From: Cyanobium sp. CZS48M
GTDB lineage: Bacteria; Cyanobacteriota; Cyanobacteriia; PCC-6307; Cyanobiaceae
Reading direction: 5' to 3'
NCBI GenBank assembly: GCA_030373145.1
Contig: JAUCZK010000012.1
Coordinates: 1 to 64,000, forward strand
Length of the DNA: 64,000 nt
Made by a program: the position numbers and the translations under genes. How positions within the stretch are numbered: position 1 is the first letter of the stretch; every line of letters begins with the position of its first letter. The notes under the pieces were generated by a model. That model was not told the origin of the DNA. It worked only from the letters and a program-made list of their open reading frames with translations, and did not search any database. This document shows positions 16,255-25,422 of the stretch, piece after piece.

Positions 16255-17078
16255 CGGCCGTCGGCGCGGCGCAGGGTGATCGCAAGGGCCCCATCGGGCC
16301 GGCGCAACTCCAGCCGGTTCGCTTCGATCTGCCACTGGCTGGCGGATTCAAGGGCGCTCAGGAACTGAATCTCCTGCTCCATCACGCCCCGGGGCCGCAC
16401 GCAGATCCTGCGGGTCGCCGCTGGCGGACTCACCTGGATCGTTCCCTGGCCCACCACCGCCGCTGCGTGGTAACGGTTGCAGCCAGCCGTTCCAGCCAGG
16501 CGGCCCCTGGAGCTGAGCTCCAGGCTGAGGGTGGTGCCGGTCAGGGTGCTCACCACCGCCTGCTTGCCGTTGTTCAGCCCGGTGACGATCCAGAGGGCGC
16601 CGGCGATCTCCTGGGGCTGGGGCCGGAAGCGGGCCACGGGCTTGCCATTGGCGGCCATCAGCTCCAGCTGGCCGTTGCGCAGGGCGTAGCCCCTGGCCGC
16701 CGTCAGGGCTGCCCTGAAGGCTTCTGCCTGGCGCATCTGCTGATCAGGACAGGCCATCTGGGTGGAGGGACCCTGTTCGCTCACCCGAAAGATCGAGTCC
16801 CGCACCTGAACCGAGGCGGAGTAGCGGTTGCAGCCGTCGCTGCCGCTGACGCGGCCCTGCTCCAGGCGCAGGGTCGGAGTGGGCGGAACCACCGCTCTGC
16901 GTCCCGGGATCGATTCCAGCAGCCAGGCACTGCCCTCCAGGGGCGAGGGTCGCCGCTGCGCCGCCGCAGGCTCCCCCGCCGGCCGGGTCTGGGACAGCAG
17001 CGGGTTGGCCGTTATCGCCAGCAACCCCCCCAGGGCCAGCGCCAGGGAAGCCCAGGCTCCTGTACTGCGTTTGCTCAT
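16251..17078 (-). CDS. Exported protein with two META (HslJ-like) domains
   Basis: GSAWLLESI...GSDGCNRYSASV...QMACPDQQMRQAEAF and GALWIVTGL...GTAGCNRYHAA...TRRIC..GVMEQEIQFLSAL. Confidence 0.85.
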   Translation of the reverse strand: MSKRSTGAWASLALALGGLLAITANPLLSQTRPAGEPAAAQRRPSPLEGSAWLLESIPGRRAVVPPTPTLRLEQGRVSGSDGCNRYSASVQVRDSIFRVSEQGPSTQMACPDQQMRQAEAFRAALTAARGYALRNGQLELMAANGKPVARFRPQPQEIAGALWIVTGLNNGKQAVVSTLTGTTLSLELSSRGRLAGTAGCNRYHAAAVVGQGTIQVSPPAATRRICVRPRGVMEQEIQFLSALESASQWQIEANRLELRRPDGALAITLRRADGR

Positions 17079-17079
17079 G

Positions 17080-17994
17080 TCACGCCCCACCGATGACGGT
17101 GCCCATCCTGGTGCCCAGCAGCACCAGCAGCAGCCCCACGACCGTGACGGGCAGGACCGGTTCCCCCAGCACCAGGGCCGCACTGGCCACGGCCACCACG
17201 ATGGTCAGCGACCCCCAGAGCGACACCTGGGCCACACTCCAGTGGCGGTAGGCCTGGCGCAGGGCCAGTTCACTGCCCAGGGACAGGCCCAGTCCGTAGA
17301 TCACGATCACACCCACCACCCAGCGGGCATTGAGCAGGTGGAAATGGACCGGCCCGAACAGGATCAGGGCCAGGGCTCCGAAGATCAGCGCTGAGACGGT
17401 GGTGGTGAGCCCCACCGTGAGGGTGATCGGCCAGCCGCGCTGGGCGATGGCACGGCCACTCACCCCAGCCCCGGCAAAGGCCAGCACCCCCAGCAGCGCC
17501 CAGATCACCCCCGACAGTTGATCCATCCGACCGCCCAGGCCAGCCACTCCCAGCTGGGGCAGCAGCAGCCCCAGGGCGATCAGGCCGAAGCTCAGCCAGA
17601 ACCCCCGCGGCAGGGCCTCCCCCAGGAACCGCCGGGCCAGCAGCGCCGAGAGGGGCAGCACCAGGGCAAAGAGCAGGGTCTGGCTGATCACCGTGAGCGA
17701 CTCAAGGGCGAAGTAGAAGGCCACCGGACCCAGCAGCAGTCCCAGCAGGGTGTCGAGGGCCAGCAGGCGTTGATCACCCCCGTTCAGTTGCTTCAGCAGC
17801 GCGGGCAGTTGCCGGCGGCCGGGCAGCAGCGCCATGAGGCCAACGATCAGCTGGGCCACAAAGAAAACGTTGCAGAAGCTGATCGGGTTCTCACCGCCGA
17901 TCGGATGGTTCGCTCCGAAGTCCTGGAGTCCTTTCAGCGCCGTGGCATTGAGCCCCTTGAGCACGACATACAGCACCAGGGGCAGCCAGGCCAT
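17080..17994 (-). CDS. EamA/DMT-superfamily transporter
   Basis: About ten TM segments with repeated DMT pattern (SLTVISQTLLFALVLPLSALLARRFLGE; WGSLTIVVAVASAALVLGEPVLP). Confidence 0.85.
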   Translation of the reverse strand: MAWLPLVLYVVLKGLNATALKGLQDFGANHPIGGENPISFCNVFFVAQLIVGLMALLPGRRQLPALLKQLNGGDQRLLALDTLLGLLLGPVAFYFALESLTVISQTLLFALVLPLSALLARRFLGEALPRGFWLSFGLIALGLLLPQLGVAGLGGRMDQLSGVIWALLGVLAFAGAGVSGRAIAQRGWPITLTVGLTTTVSALIFGALALILFGPVHFHLLNARWVVGVIVIYGLGLSLGSELALRQAYRHWSVAQVSLWGSLTIVVAVASAALVLGEPVLPVTVVGLLLVLLGTRMGTVIGGA

Positions 17995-18002
17995 GGCTGG
18001 GC

Positions 18003-18812
18003 TCAGAAAAAGAATTTCGCCCCCAACTCCACGCCGTTCTGGTTGATGCTGTAGGCATTTTGGGGGGACTGGTCATTCGTGCCGCCCAGGTGCATGTAGC
18101 GCCAGGAGAGGTTGAGCTGGGTGTTGTTCCCCACGGCATAACCCATGCCCACCTGGGCGTTGGCGGAGTAATCCTCGGAGTTGTTGACGCCGAATCCACC
18201 GAGATCGCCGCGGGCGAACAGGCGCAGTCGTGGTGTGAGAAACACCATGGCCTGGGTGCCGATCAACGGTTGGGCCACGGTGCCTCCGAAGCTTCTGGAG
18301 CGCGAGGCGCTCAGCCTTGGCCCCTCGAACTGAACGTCCAGGTCGTAGCGCATGTCGACGAAGCGCACGCCGGCATAGGGGATCACACTGAAGCTGCCGG
18401 CCTTGGCGATGGCTTCTTCCCGGTCACCGAAGCGATAACGGGCGGCCAGGTCGTAGATGCCCTGGATGTTGTTGAGCGAGGCGTCCAGCCGCCGGATCCC
18501 ATCACGGGATGTCCTGCCTTCTTCACCCCGCACAGACACGTAGCTGAGGTCGGTGAGCATGCCGAGCCGGTTGTACTCGACGCTCCCCCGCACATAGGCG
18601 GCCATGGTCAACGGACGCAGCACCTGATTCAGATCCAGATCCACATCGGCGGTGAGACCCCTGACGGTGGTGCTGCCGGTGGTGCGCAAAGGGAAGAATC
18701 CATATACCTCCACCGTGGCGTTCCAGGGGGAGGGGGCTGGCGGTTCGGAGGTCTCTGTCTCCTCGGCGATGGCGGCGCCCGGGGCCATCAGGGCCGGGAT
18801 CAGAGTTGCCAA
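18003..18812 (-). CDS. Outer-membrane beta-barrel-like protein
   Basis: Signal peptide, alternating beta-strand pattern, C-terminal aromatic GVELGAKFFF. Confidence 0.75.
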   Translation of the reverse strand: MATLIPALMAPGAAIAEETETSEPPAPSPWNATVEVYGFFPLRTTGSTTVRGLTADVDLDLNQVLRPLTMAAYVRGSVEYNRLGMLTDLSYVSVRGEEGRTSRDGIRRLDASLNNIQGIYDLAARYRFGDREEAIAKAGSFSVIPYAGVRFVDMRYDLDVQFEGPRLSASRSRSFGGTVAQPLIGTQAMVFLTPRLRLFARGDLGGFGVNNSEDYSANAQVGMGYAVGNNTQLNLSWRYMHLGGTNDQSPQNAYSINQNGVELGAKFFF

Positions 18813-18962
18813 GGCGAGCAGCAGAGCGCTCTGAGGCTGCTGGACCAGCAGGGCGTAAACAGTTTAGCGCAACGGCTTCAAAATGAACAGCGGTGCGGCC
18901 AGGGTAGGGGTGGCCTGAGGCGCCGCCCGTGTGAATTGACAAACAGGCTCAAGGGGATAGCG

Positions 18963-19625
18963 TCAAGCAGGCTGCCGGCCGAAGATCTCCAGATAGCGAT
19001 CGTCCACGGCTCCCACCTCAAGCTGGCTCAGGCCGGCCTCAGCCAGCTGGGCCTCCACCTCCTCCACCGTGAAGGCAGCCCGCAGCGACTGCCGGTAGTC
19101 GTGCTGCAGCACGGGCGGGGCGCCGGCGGCATGGGTGGCCACCAGCCGCTCCAGGGCGGCGTGATCGGTGGGACGCCGCAGATCCCTGATGCAGATCGCA
19201 GCACCGGGGGCCGCCAGCTGCCTCACCGTGTTCCAGAGCACCTGGGGATCATGAAGGTGATGTAGCAGGCTGTTGCTCACCACGGCGCTGTAGCCCCCCT
19301 GCAGCTGAGGGCAGGGGAGCAGGGCCTGCTGGAAGCTCACGGATCCGCGGGGCCGTTCACCCTGCTGAAAGTGTCGCAGCCGCAGCTGATCGAGGCGGGC
19401 GAAGGCGATCGCCAGCATCGCCCCGGAGCCATCCACTCCCACCACCAAGCTGGAGGGGTGGCGCTCGGCCAGGCGGAAGGTGATGTTGCCCGGCCCGCAA
19501 CCCAGATCGATGATGCGCTCCCCCAGCTGGGCACCGAAGCAGCAGGCGATGCGCTCCACCATGGCCTGGTCGGTGGCACTGAAATCAGCTTCGGCGTAGG
19601 CCAGGGCCTGCTCGGCCCCCTCCAT
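18963..19625 (-). CDS. Class I SAM-dependent methyltransferase
   Basis: IIDLGCGPGNITFRLAERHPSSLVVGVDGSGAML; VVSNSLLHHLHDP. Confidence 0.88.
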   Translation of the reverse strand: MEGAEQALAYAEADFSATDQAMVERIACCFGAQLGERIIDLGCGPGNITFRLAERHPSSLVVGVDGSGAMLAIAFARLDQLRLRHFQQGERPRGSVSFQQALLPCPQLQGGYSAVVSNSLLHHLHDPQVLWNTVRQLAAPGAAICIRDLRRPTDHAALERLVATHAAGAPPVLQHDYRQSLRAAFTVEEVEAQLAEAGLSQLEVGAVDDRYLEIFGRQPA

Positions 19626-19695
19626 CAGCTCAGGTTCGCAGACGCGCTCGATCGGGATACTCCTGGAGGTGTTGACCAGTCTCCCTCTGGTCGCT

Positions 19696-20598
19696 TCAGC
19701 GGCTGGAGCTGCTCGTGGGAGGTTGGCGCTCTCCGCTGCTGGAGAACCGCTGCCAGCTGATCTGCTCGATCGTGCCCAGGGTCTGGGACTCGCCTGAGGC
19801 TGTGGTCACTGTGATCAGATCCGGGCGGCCCGCCATCACCTCAAGCCCTGCCCCCAGGGAAAAGTTGCCGGTGCCGGTGAACAGGCCCCGGAACAGTTCC
19901 TTGCCCTCGCCATTGCGCACTTCCAGCCAACTGGGTTCCCGGCTGCTGAGCTGAAGGCTCCCCTGACTGGGCTTGCCGGTATTGGCTGGCTCGCTTGTTT
20001 GGCTGGCAGGGCTGATGGCTTCGCTGGCCTCGGCGCCCACGGGTGGGCTCGTCAGGTTGCTGGCGGCGGGTTGGCTGGGCTTCCACCCGAAGGCCAGGCC
20101 GGCCGCCAGGGCCAGCACACCGGCACCGCCTGCCAGCAGCCAGGTCATCCCGACCCTTCGGGGCTTTCGGGTTGGTTGAAGCTGGGCGGCGCTGCTGGGG
20201 TCCCGGGGGGCCATGGCGGGAGCCGCCAGGCTCACCCTGGCCACGGGAGCCGCGGTGGGTGCAGCCGTGCGTTTCACTCCAGGCAGGTGGATGTCCAGCA
20301 GGGGCTCGGTCAGCTGGTCGGTGTCAAGGCCGAGGCTGGTGGCCACCCGTCTGGCCTGGGCGATCAGGTAGATCCGCTCGGGCAGCCGCGTGTGGTCGCC
20401 TGATTCCAGGGCGTCGAGCCGGTCGGCGGAGAGATAGTTCTGCTCCGCCAGCACGGCCAGCGGGATGCCCTGGGCCTCACGGGCTTCAGCGAGCGCCCGG
20501 CCCAGGCTCACCAGGATGGGTAGCCGCTCACAGGCCGAGGAGTCGGCTGTGGCTGCCGAGTCTCCGGGCTCTGCTGGGTGGGACGCGCGCTCGCTCAC
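19696..20598 (-). CDS. RodZ-like HTH protein with TM and C-terminal DUF4115-like domain
   Basis: LGRALAEAREAQGIPLAVLAEQNYLSADRLDALESGDHTRLPERIYLIAQARRVATSLGLD; single TM; PSWLEVRNGEGKELFRGLFTGTGNFSLGAGLEVMAGRPDLI. Confidence 0.82.
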   Translation of the reverse strand: MSERASHPAEPGDSAATADSSACERLPILVSLGRALAEAREAQGIPLAVLAEQNYLSADRLDALESGDHTRLPERIYLIAQARRVATSLGLDTDQLTEPLLDIHLPGVKRTAAPTAAPVARVSLAAPAMAPRDPSSAAQLQPTRKPRRVGMTWLLAGGAGVLALAAGLAFGWKPSQPAASNLTSPPVGAEASEAISPASQTSEPANTGKPSQGSLQLSSREPSWLEVRNGEGKELFRGLFTGTGNFSLGAGLEVMAGRPDLITVTTASGESQTLGTIEQISWQRFSSSGERQPPTSSSSR

Positions 20599-20710
20599 GC
20601 TGGGGTTGCGGTCGATGGATCACTCCATCATGAAGGGAAGCTCCGATGGCGTCGGATGCCTCTGCTGCATCATTCTCCCTGCCCAGTCAGGTTGTGCTCG
20701 CAGGAGGAGC

Positions 20711-21157
20711 TCAACGGGCTGGGGGAACGACTACACAGGTCAGCGGTTGCTCCGCTTGTGCGGGGGTGCGGATCCAGCTGGCTTCCCGGCCCTTCACCCA
20801 GAACTCCTGGCCCAGGGAGCTGTAGCGGGCACCACTGGCGGAGCGGGCCTCGGGCAAGCGCACCGCTTGGCCTTCCACGATCAGCACCACCTGCCGTGGG
20901 TCCTCGGGGAAGAACAGGGCCGTGGCCTGCAGCGTTTTTCCAGAGCCGCTGCAGCGATACTCCGCCCGGATCGCTGGTTCGGCGCTGGAGGCCTGACCTA
21001 GCAGCAAAACGGTGCCAAGGCCAGCGGCCAAGGGCGACAGGACCATCGCGGGACACAGCAACGAAAGGCCGACCATGGCGTGGATCCTGCCATGCCCTTG
21101 CACTGTGCCATCACGAGACCCAATCTGGTGCCAGCAGACTGCAGGCCGATGCACCAT
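20711..21157 (-). CDS. MliC-like (C-type lysozyme inhibitor) secreted protein
   Basis: EYRCSGSGKTLQATALF...AVRLPEARSASGARYSSLGQEFWVKGREASW...TCVV; signal peptide. Confidence 0.72.
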   Translation of the reverse strand: MVHRPAVCWHQIGSRDGTVQGHGRIHAMVGLSLLCPAMVLSPLAAGLGTVLLLGQASSAEPAIRAEYRCSGSGKTLQATALFFPEDPRQVVLIVEGQAVRLPEARSASGARYSSLGQEFWVKGREASWIRTPAQAEQPLTCVVVPPAR

Positions 21158-21162
21158 TCACG

Positions 21163-21591
21163 ATGAGGAGCTCCAGGCCCCCGCTGCGCCTCTCCCGCTC
21201 TGGGCAACGCCCCCGGGCCACCCCCTGGATCGAGGGGTTGGCCCGAGTTCTGCTCGCCCTGGTGTTCGTGCATGCCCTGGTGGGAAAACTCACGAACTTT
21301 GCCGCGGTGGCCGACAAGATCGCCGCCAAAGGTCTTCCCCTGGCCCCTCTGCTGTTGGTGCTGGCCATGGCCCTGCTGGCGTTGGGATCGGCCCTGCTCA
21401 TCCTGGGTTGGCGTCAGCGCCTGGGCGCGGTGCTGCTGCTGGTCTTCCTCGTGCCCACCAGCCTGATCTTCCACAGCGAGCTGGGCAACACCGCTGAGCG
21501 CATCCAGCTGCTGAAGAACCTGGCGATCATTGCGGGTCTGCTGCTGGTGGCCAATCAGCCGGGGGAGCGGCGGCCGAGACTTCGTCGTTAA
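21163..21591 (+). CDS. DoxX family membrane protein
   Basis: RVLLALVFVHALVGKLTNFAAVADKIAAKGLPLAPLLLVLAMALLALGSALLILGW; ORF track start at 20578 overlaps the opposite-strand gene so ATG 21163 is preferred. Confidence 0.82.
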   Translation: MRSSRPPLRLSRSGQRPRATPWIEGLARVLLALVFVHALVGKLTNFAAVADKIAAKGLPLAPLLLVLAMALLALGSALLILGWRQRLGAVLLLVFLVPTSLIFHSELGNTAERIQLLKNLAIIAGLLLVANQPGERRPRLRR

Positions 21592-22559
21592 TAGAGCCGG
21601 CTGAGCACGAACTCGGGCAGGCTCAGCAGGGCCGTGCGGGAGTCGGAGGGGTTGAGCCACTGCAGGGCTTCACCGGCTTCGCGCGCAAACCCTTCAGCCA
21701 GGGACCTGGAGCGGGGGATTGCCTCGCAGCCCCGCACCAGTGCCAGCGCCTGCGCCAGATCATCGGGTTCGCAGAGTTCCCGCTCAATCAGCCCCGCCAG
21801 GGCCGGACGCTCCTCCAGGGCATAGAGCACCGGAGCGGTGAGATAGCCGGTGGCCAGGTCGCTGGCGGCGGGTTTGCCCAGCTGCTGGTCGCTGCCGGTG
21901 AAATCGAGGATGTCATCGACCACCTGGAAGGCGAGGCCGAGCTGGCGGCCGAAGCGGTAGAGGTCTTCGAGGCGGTCGTTGTCGAGGCCGCTGAGCACAC
22001 CCGAGGCCTTGGCGCTGTTGGCGATCAGGGAGGCCGTTTTGCAATAGCTCTTGTCGAGGTAGGTCTCGAAGCTCTGGCCGGTGTCGTAGCGGTAGAGGCC
22101 CTGGCGTACCTCGCCATCGGCCAGATCCATGATCACGCGCGAGAGCAGCTTGACCACGGCGAGATCGTCGAGGTTGGCCAGGTGCCAGCTGGCCTGGGCA
22201 AAGAGAAAATCACCGGCGAGCACCGCCAGGCGGTTGTTGAAGCGACTGTGCACCGTGTCCACCCCACGGCGCGTGGAGGCCTCATCCACCACGTCATCGT
22301 GGACGAGCGAGGCGGTGTGAATCATCTCGGTGATCTCCGCCAGGCGCCGGTGGCGACTGGAGAGCTCGCCGTCCGGGGAGAGGGCGCGGGAGAGCAGCAG
22401 CACAATGCCGGGGCGGATGCGCTTGCCGCCGGCGCTGAACAGGTGCTCAGCGGCAGCCTGAAGAATTGGGTGCCCAGCTCCAATCAAAGAGCGCAGATCG
22501 CTCAGCAGGGTTTCCAGGTCGTTCTCGACCGGCTGGAGCAGCTCTGCAACGGTGGCCAT
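21588..22559 (-). CDS. sds: Long-chain polyprenyl (solanesyl) diphosphate synthase
   Basis: SLVHDDVVDEASTRRG, AGDFLFAQASW, GLAFQVVDDILDFTGS. Confidence 0.9.
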   Translation of the reverse strand: MATVAELLQPVENDLETLLSDLRSLIGAGHPILQAAAEHLFSAGGKRIRPGIVLLLSRALSPDGELSSRHRRLAEITEMIHTASLVHDDVVDEASTRRGVDTVHSRFNNRLAVLAGDFLFAQASWHLANLDDLAVVKLLSRVIMDLADGEVRQGLYRYDTGQSFETYLDKSYCKTASLIANSAKASGVLSGLDNDRLEDLYRFGRQLGLAFQVVDDILDFTGSDQQLGKPAASDLATGYLTAPVLYALEERPALAGLIERELCEPDDLAQALALVRGCEAIPRSRSLAEGFAREAGEALQWLNPSDSRTALLSLPEFVLSRLY

Positions 22560-22582
22560 GTCTCCCGCCCTGTGCCGCGATC

Positions 22583-23413
22583 CTAGAAGGCTCCCACCGA
22601 CGAACGCAGGCAGACCCGCTCCACCTGGGGTTGCCAGCCCAGCCAGGGGGCCGCGGCCAGGGCAAAGGCCTCGGCATCACCCGTGACGCAGAACCGGCCC
22701 CGCTCCACCGGCACCTCCCGGGGGTGCAGGCCGCAGGAGCGGGCCTGGTGCAGGGGTGCTTTGCCCAGCCGCTGGCCCAGCTGGGCCACCGCCGCCTGGG
22801 CCGGATCCACCAGCCGCACCTCGGGGGGCAGCAGCTCCCGCAGCAGGTCCTCCAGCAGGGGGTAGTGGGTGCAGCCCAGCACGATCGCCTCCACCCGCTC
22901 GGCCAGCAGCGGCTCGAGGTAGGCGATCGCCGCGGCGCGCAGGCGTGGATCGCTGAAATCACCGGCTTCAATCAGCGGCACGAAGGCGGGACAACCGATT
23001 TCGATCACCTGACAGGAGGGATCCACCAGGCGCAGGGCCCGGCCGTAGGCGCCGCTGGCAGCCGTGGCGGGGGTGGCGAGCACGCCCACCCGCGCGCAGC
23101 TCAGCTGGCTGGCGACGCAGTCGATCAGCCCGAAGACGGGCAGGCCTCTGCCGGCCTCGGCCTCGGCGATGTCGAAGGCCAGGGCATTGGTGGTGTTGCA
23201 GGCCATCAGCACGGCATCCACCTGCTGCCGCCGCAACCAGCCCACCACCTCCGCGGCGATGCGGCGGATCTCGTTGGGGGAGCGATGGCCATAGGGGACC
23301 CGGGCGGTGTCGCCGAGGTACACGAAGGGGATCTCGGGATGATGCTCAAGCATCCTGCGCAGCACCGTCAGCCCGCCCAATCCGCTGTCCAGCAGGCCGA
23401 TCCGCTGCTCCAT
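22583..23413 (-). CDS. murI: Glutamate racemase
   Basis: GLLDSGLGGLTVLRRML, VLMACNTTNALA, EAIVLGCTHYPLL. Confidence 0.95.
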   Translation of the reverse strand: MEQRIGLLDSGLGGLTVLRRMLEHHPEIPFVYLGDTARVPYGHRSPNEIRRIAAEVVGWLRRQQVDAVLMACNTTNALAFDIAEAEAGRGLPVFGLIDCVASQLSCARVGVLATPATAASGAYGRALRLVDPSCQVIEIGCPAFVPLIEAGDFSDPRLRAAAIAYLEPLLAERVEAIVLGCTHYPLLEDLLRELLPPEVRLVDPAQAAVAQLGQRLGKAPLHQARSCGLHPREVPVERGRFCVTGDAEAFALAAAPWLGWQPQVERVCLRSSVGAF

Positions 23414-24378
23414 CAGCCCCCTGCCAGATACCGGAGAATACCTCTCGTGATCGCCTGGGCCACTCGCTGCCGGTGGGACGCGGTGGCCAGGCGGGGGGAG
23501 TCGATGTCGCCGGTGACGAAGCCGGTCTCCACCAGGGCGGCGGGCATCACCGTGCGGCGGATCACGAAGAAGCGCCCGGTGCGCACCCCCCGGTCCGGAC
23601 TGCCCGGTGACACCGCCAGCACCTCCGACTGGACGGCCGCCGCCAGGGCCCGCGAAAGGGAGCTCTGGAAGTAGAAGGTCTCGATGCCGTTGACATCAGG
23701 CCGGGCCATGCTCAGGGCATTGGCATGGATGCTGAGGAAGGCATCAGCGCGACTGCTGTTGGCCAGGGACACCCGCGGCGGCAGGTCCACATCGATTTCA
23801 GAGGTGCGCGTCAAGATCACCTGAACCCCCTTGGCCTGGAGCAATCGCGCCACCTGGAGGCTGATGTCGAGCACCACATCGGTTTCGCGCAGGCCGCCGA
23901 TGCCCACCGCGCCTGGGTCAGGGCCGCCATGGCCTGGATCGATCACCACCCGAAAGCGCCCGCGGGGCACATCCGGAAGGCCGGCGGAGGAGAATGGCGT
24001 GCGGCTGATGCCGGGGGTGAAACCTGGATTGGAGCGCCAGGGGACCGAGGCGGCATTGATATCCCCTTCACCGATCGTGCGCAGGCTGCGAGTGGGAAGA
24101 CCCTCGAACTCCAGCTTCCAGCGGTCCCGGGAGGTGCCCACCAGCCTCAGGCGCCTGGGATCGAGCTGGGTGCCGGGCTGGAACTCCAGCACCAGTCGGG
24201 TGGTTTCGGAATCTGGCTTGCCGATGCGCACCTCTCGCAGGACGCCATTGCCACGGATACTGCGGGTGCGGCCGGGGGCTCCTGGCAGATCGATCCAGAC
24301 CCTGGGCCCGGTGTTGCCCTGGCCCGCCTCAAAAAAGGCCTGCAGGGAAATCGACGGGGAGGTGCGCAGCTCCAGCAC
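23413..24378 (-). CDS. N-acetylmuramoyl-L-alanine amidase (Amidase_3 type with AMIN-like N-terminal part); true start probably further upstream
   Basis: VVIDPGHGGPDPGAVG, FLSIHANALS, PAALVETGFVTG; upstream in-frame signal-peptide-like LVLGAALQGALLLAALPAKAASA. Confidence 0.88.
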   Translation of the reverse strand: MLELRTSPSISLQAFFEAGQGNTGPRVWIDLPGAPGRTRSIRGNGVLREVRIGKPDSETTRLVLEFQPGTQLDPRRLRLVGTSRDRWKLEFEGLPTRSLRTIGEGDINAASVPWRSNPGFTPGISRTPFSSAGLPDVPRGRFRVVIDPGHGGPDPGAVGIGGLRETDVVLDISLQVARLLQAKGVQVILTRTSEIDVDLPPRVSLANSSRADAFLSIHANALSMARPDVNGIETFYFQSSLSRALAAAVQSEVLAVSPGSPDRGVRTGRFFVIRRTVMPAALVETGFVTGDIDSPRLATASHRQRVAQAITRGILRYLAGG

Positions 24379-24521
24379 CCCCTCACTGTTGATGCGCCAG
24401 GCCGCCAGGGCACTGGCGGCCTTTGCCGGCAGGGCGGCCAGCAGCAGGGCGCCCTGCAGAGCCGCGCCCAGAACAAGGGTGCTCAGCGGGCCGAGACGGG
24501 GTAGGCGTGGCTTCCTCAGGA

Positions 24522-25340
24522 TCAGAACAGCGACGGGTGACGGTGGTTGAGGCTCGGCATCTGGGCGCGGACCCGCTGGCCATGGTCAGGGTCGACGGGG
24601 GCCACCGCAAGCCCCACACCAATGCCGGCATCAGCGAGCACGGTTCCCCAGGGATCGATCACCAGGGCATGGCCGTGGCTCTGGCGGCGGCCGTAGTGCA
24701 GGCCGGTCTGGGCCGGAGCCAGCACGTAGGCGGTGTTCTCGATCGCCCTCGCCTGCAGCAGCACCTGCCAGTGGTCCTTGCCGGTGAAGGCGGTGAAGGC
24801 CGCCGGGATCATGATCAACTCGGCGCCGGCGCCGGCCAGGTGTCGGTAGAGCTCCGGGAAGCGCACGTCGTAGCAGATCGAAAGGCCGATCCGGCAGAGG
24901 CCCGGGGCATCGACCACCGGCGGCAGCGCCGTACCGGATTGAACGGTCTCCGATTCCCGATAGGTGTTGCCGTCGGGAAGGTCCACATCAAAGAGGTGGA
25001 TTTTGTCGTAGCGGGCCAGCAGCTGGCCGTCGCGCCCCACCAGCTCCGCGCGGTTGTAGGTGACCCGCTCGCCTGCGGGCACGGGGAAGCCACCCCCCAG
25101 CAGGGTCACCTGGTAGCGCCGCGCCATGGTCACCAGGAAGCGGCTGCAGCGGTCCGCCAGGCTGGGGGCCAGCTCCAGGCGGCGGCTGTCGTCGCCCATG
25201 AAGGCGAAATTCTCGGGCAGGCCCACCAGCTCGGCCCCACGCCTGGCGGCCATCTCGATCTGCTCCTCGGCGGCGGCGAAGTTGGCGTCCGGATCGGGGG
25301 TGCTGGTGAGTTGCACTGCGGCAGCCAGAAAACTCGTCAC
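24522..25340 (-). CDS. Carbon-nitrogen hydrolase (nitrilase superfamily)
   Basis: VGLPENFAFMG, YDKIHLFDVDLPDG, GLSICYDVRFPELYR (Glu-Lys-Cys). Confidence 0.93.
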   Translation of the reverse strand: MTSFLAAAVQLTSTPDPDANFAAAEEQIEMAARRGAELVGLPENFAFMGDDSRRLELAPSLADRCSRFLVTMARRYQVTLLGGGFPVPAGERVTYNRAELVGRDGQLLARYDKIHLFDVDLPDGNTYRESETVQSGTALPPVVDAPGLCRIGLSICYDVRFPELYRHLAGAGAELIMIPAAFTAFTGKDHWQVLLQARAIENTAYVLAPAQTGLHYGRRQSHGHALVIDPWGTVLADAGIGVGLAVAPVDPDHGQRVRAQMPSLNHRHPSLF

Positions 25341-25422
25341 CAGATGGAAGTGCCAGGTCGGCGGAACTTTAGGGGGAGGTCCGGCAAGGTTCCGGCCTGC
25401 ACGGCCCCCTCACAGGCTGGTC

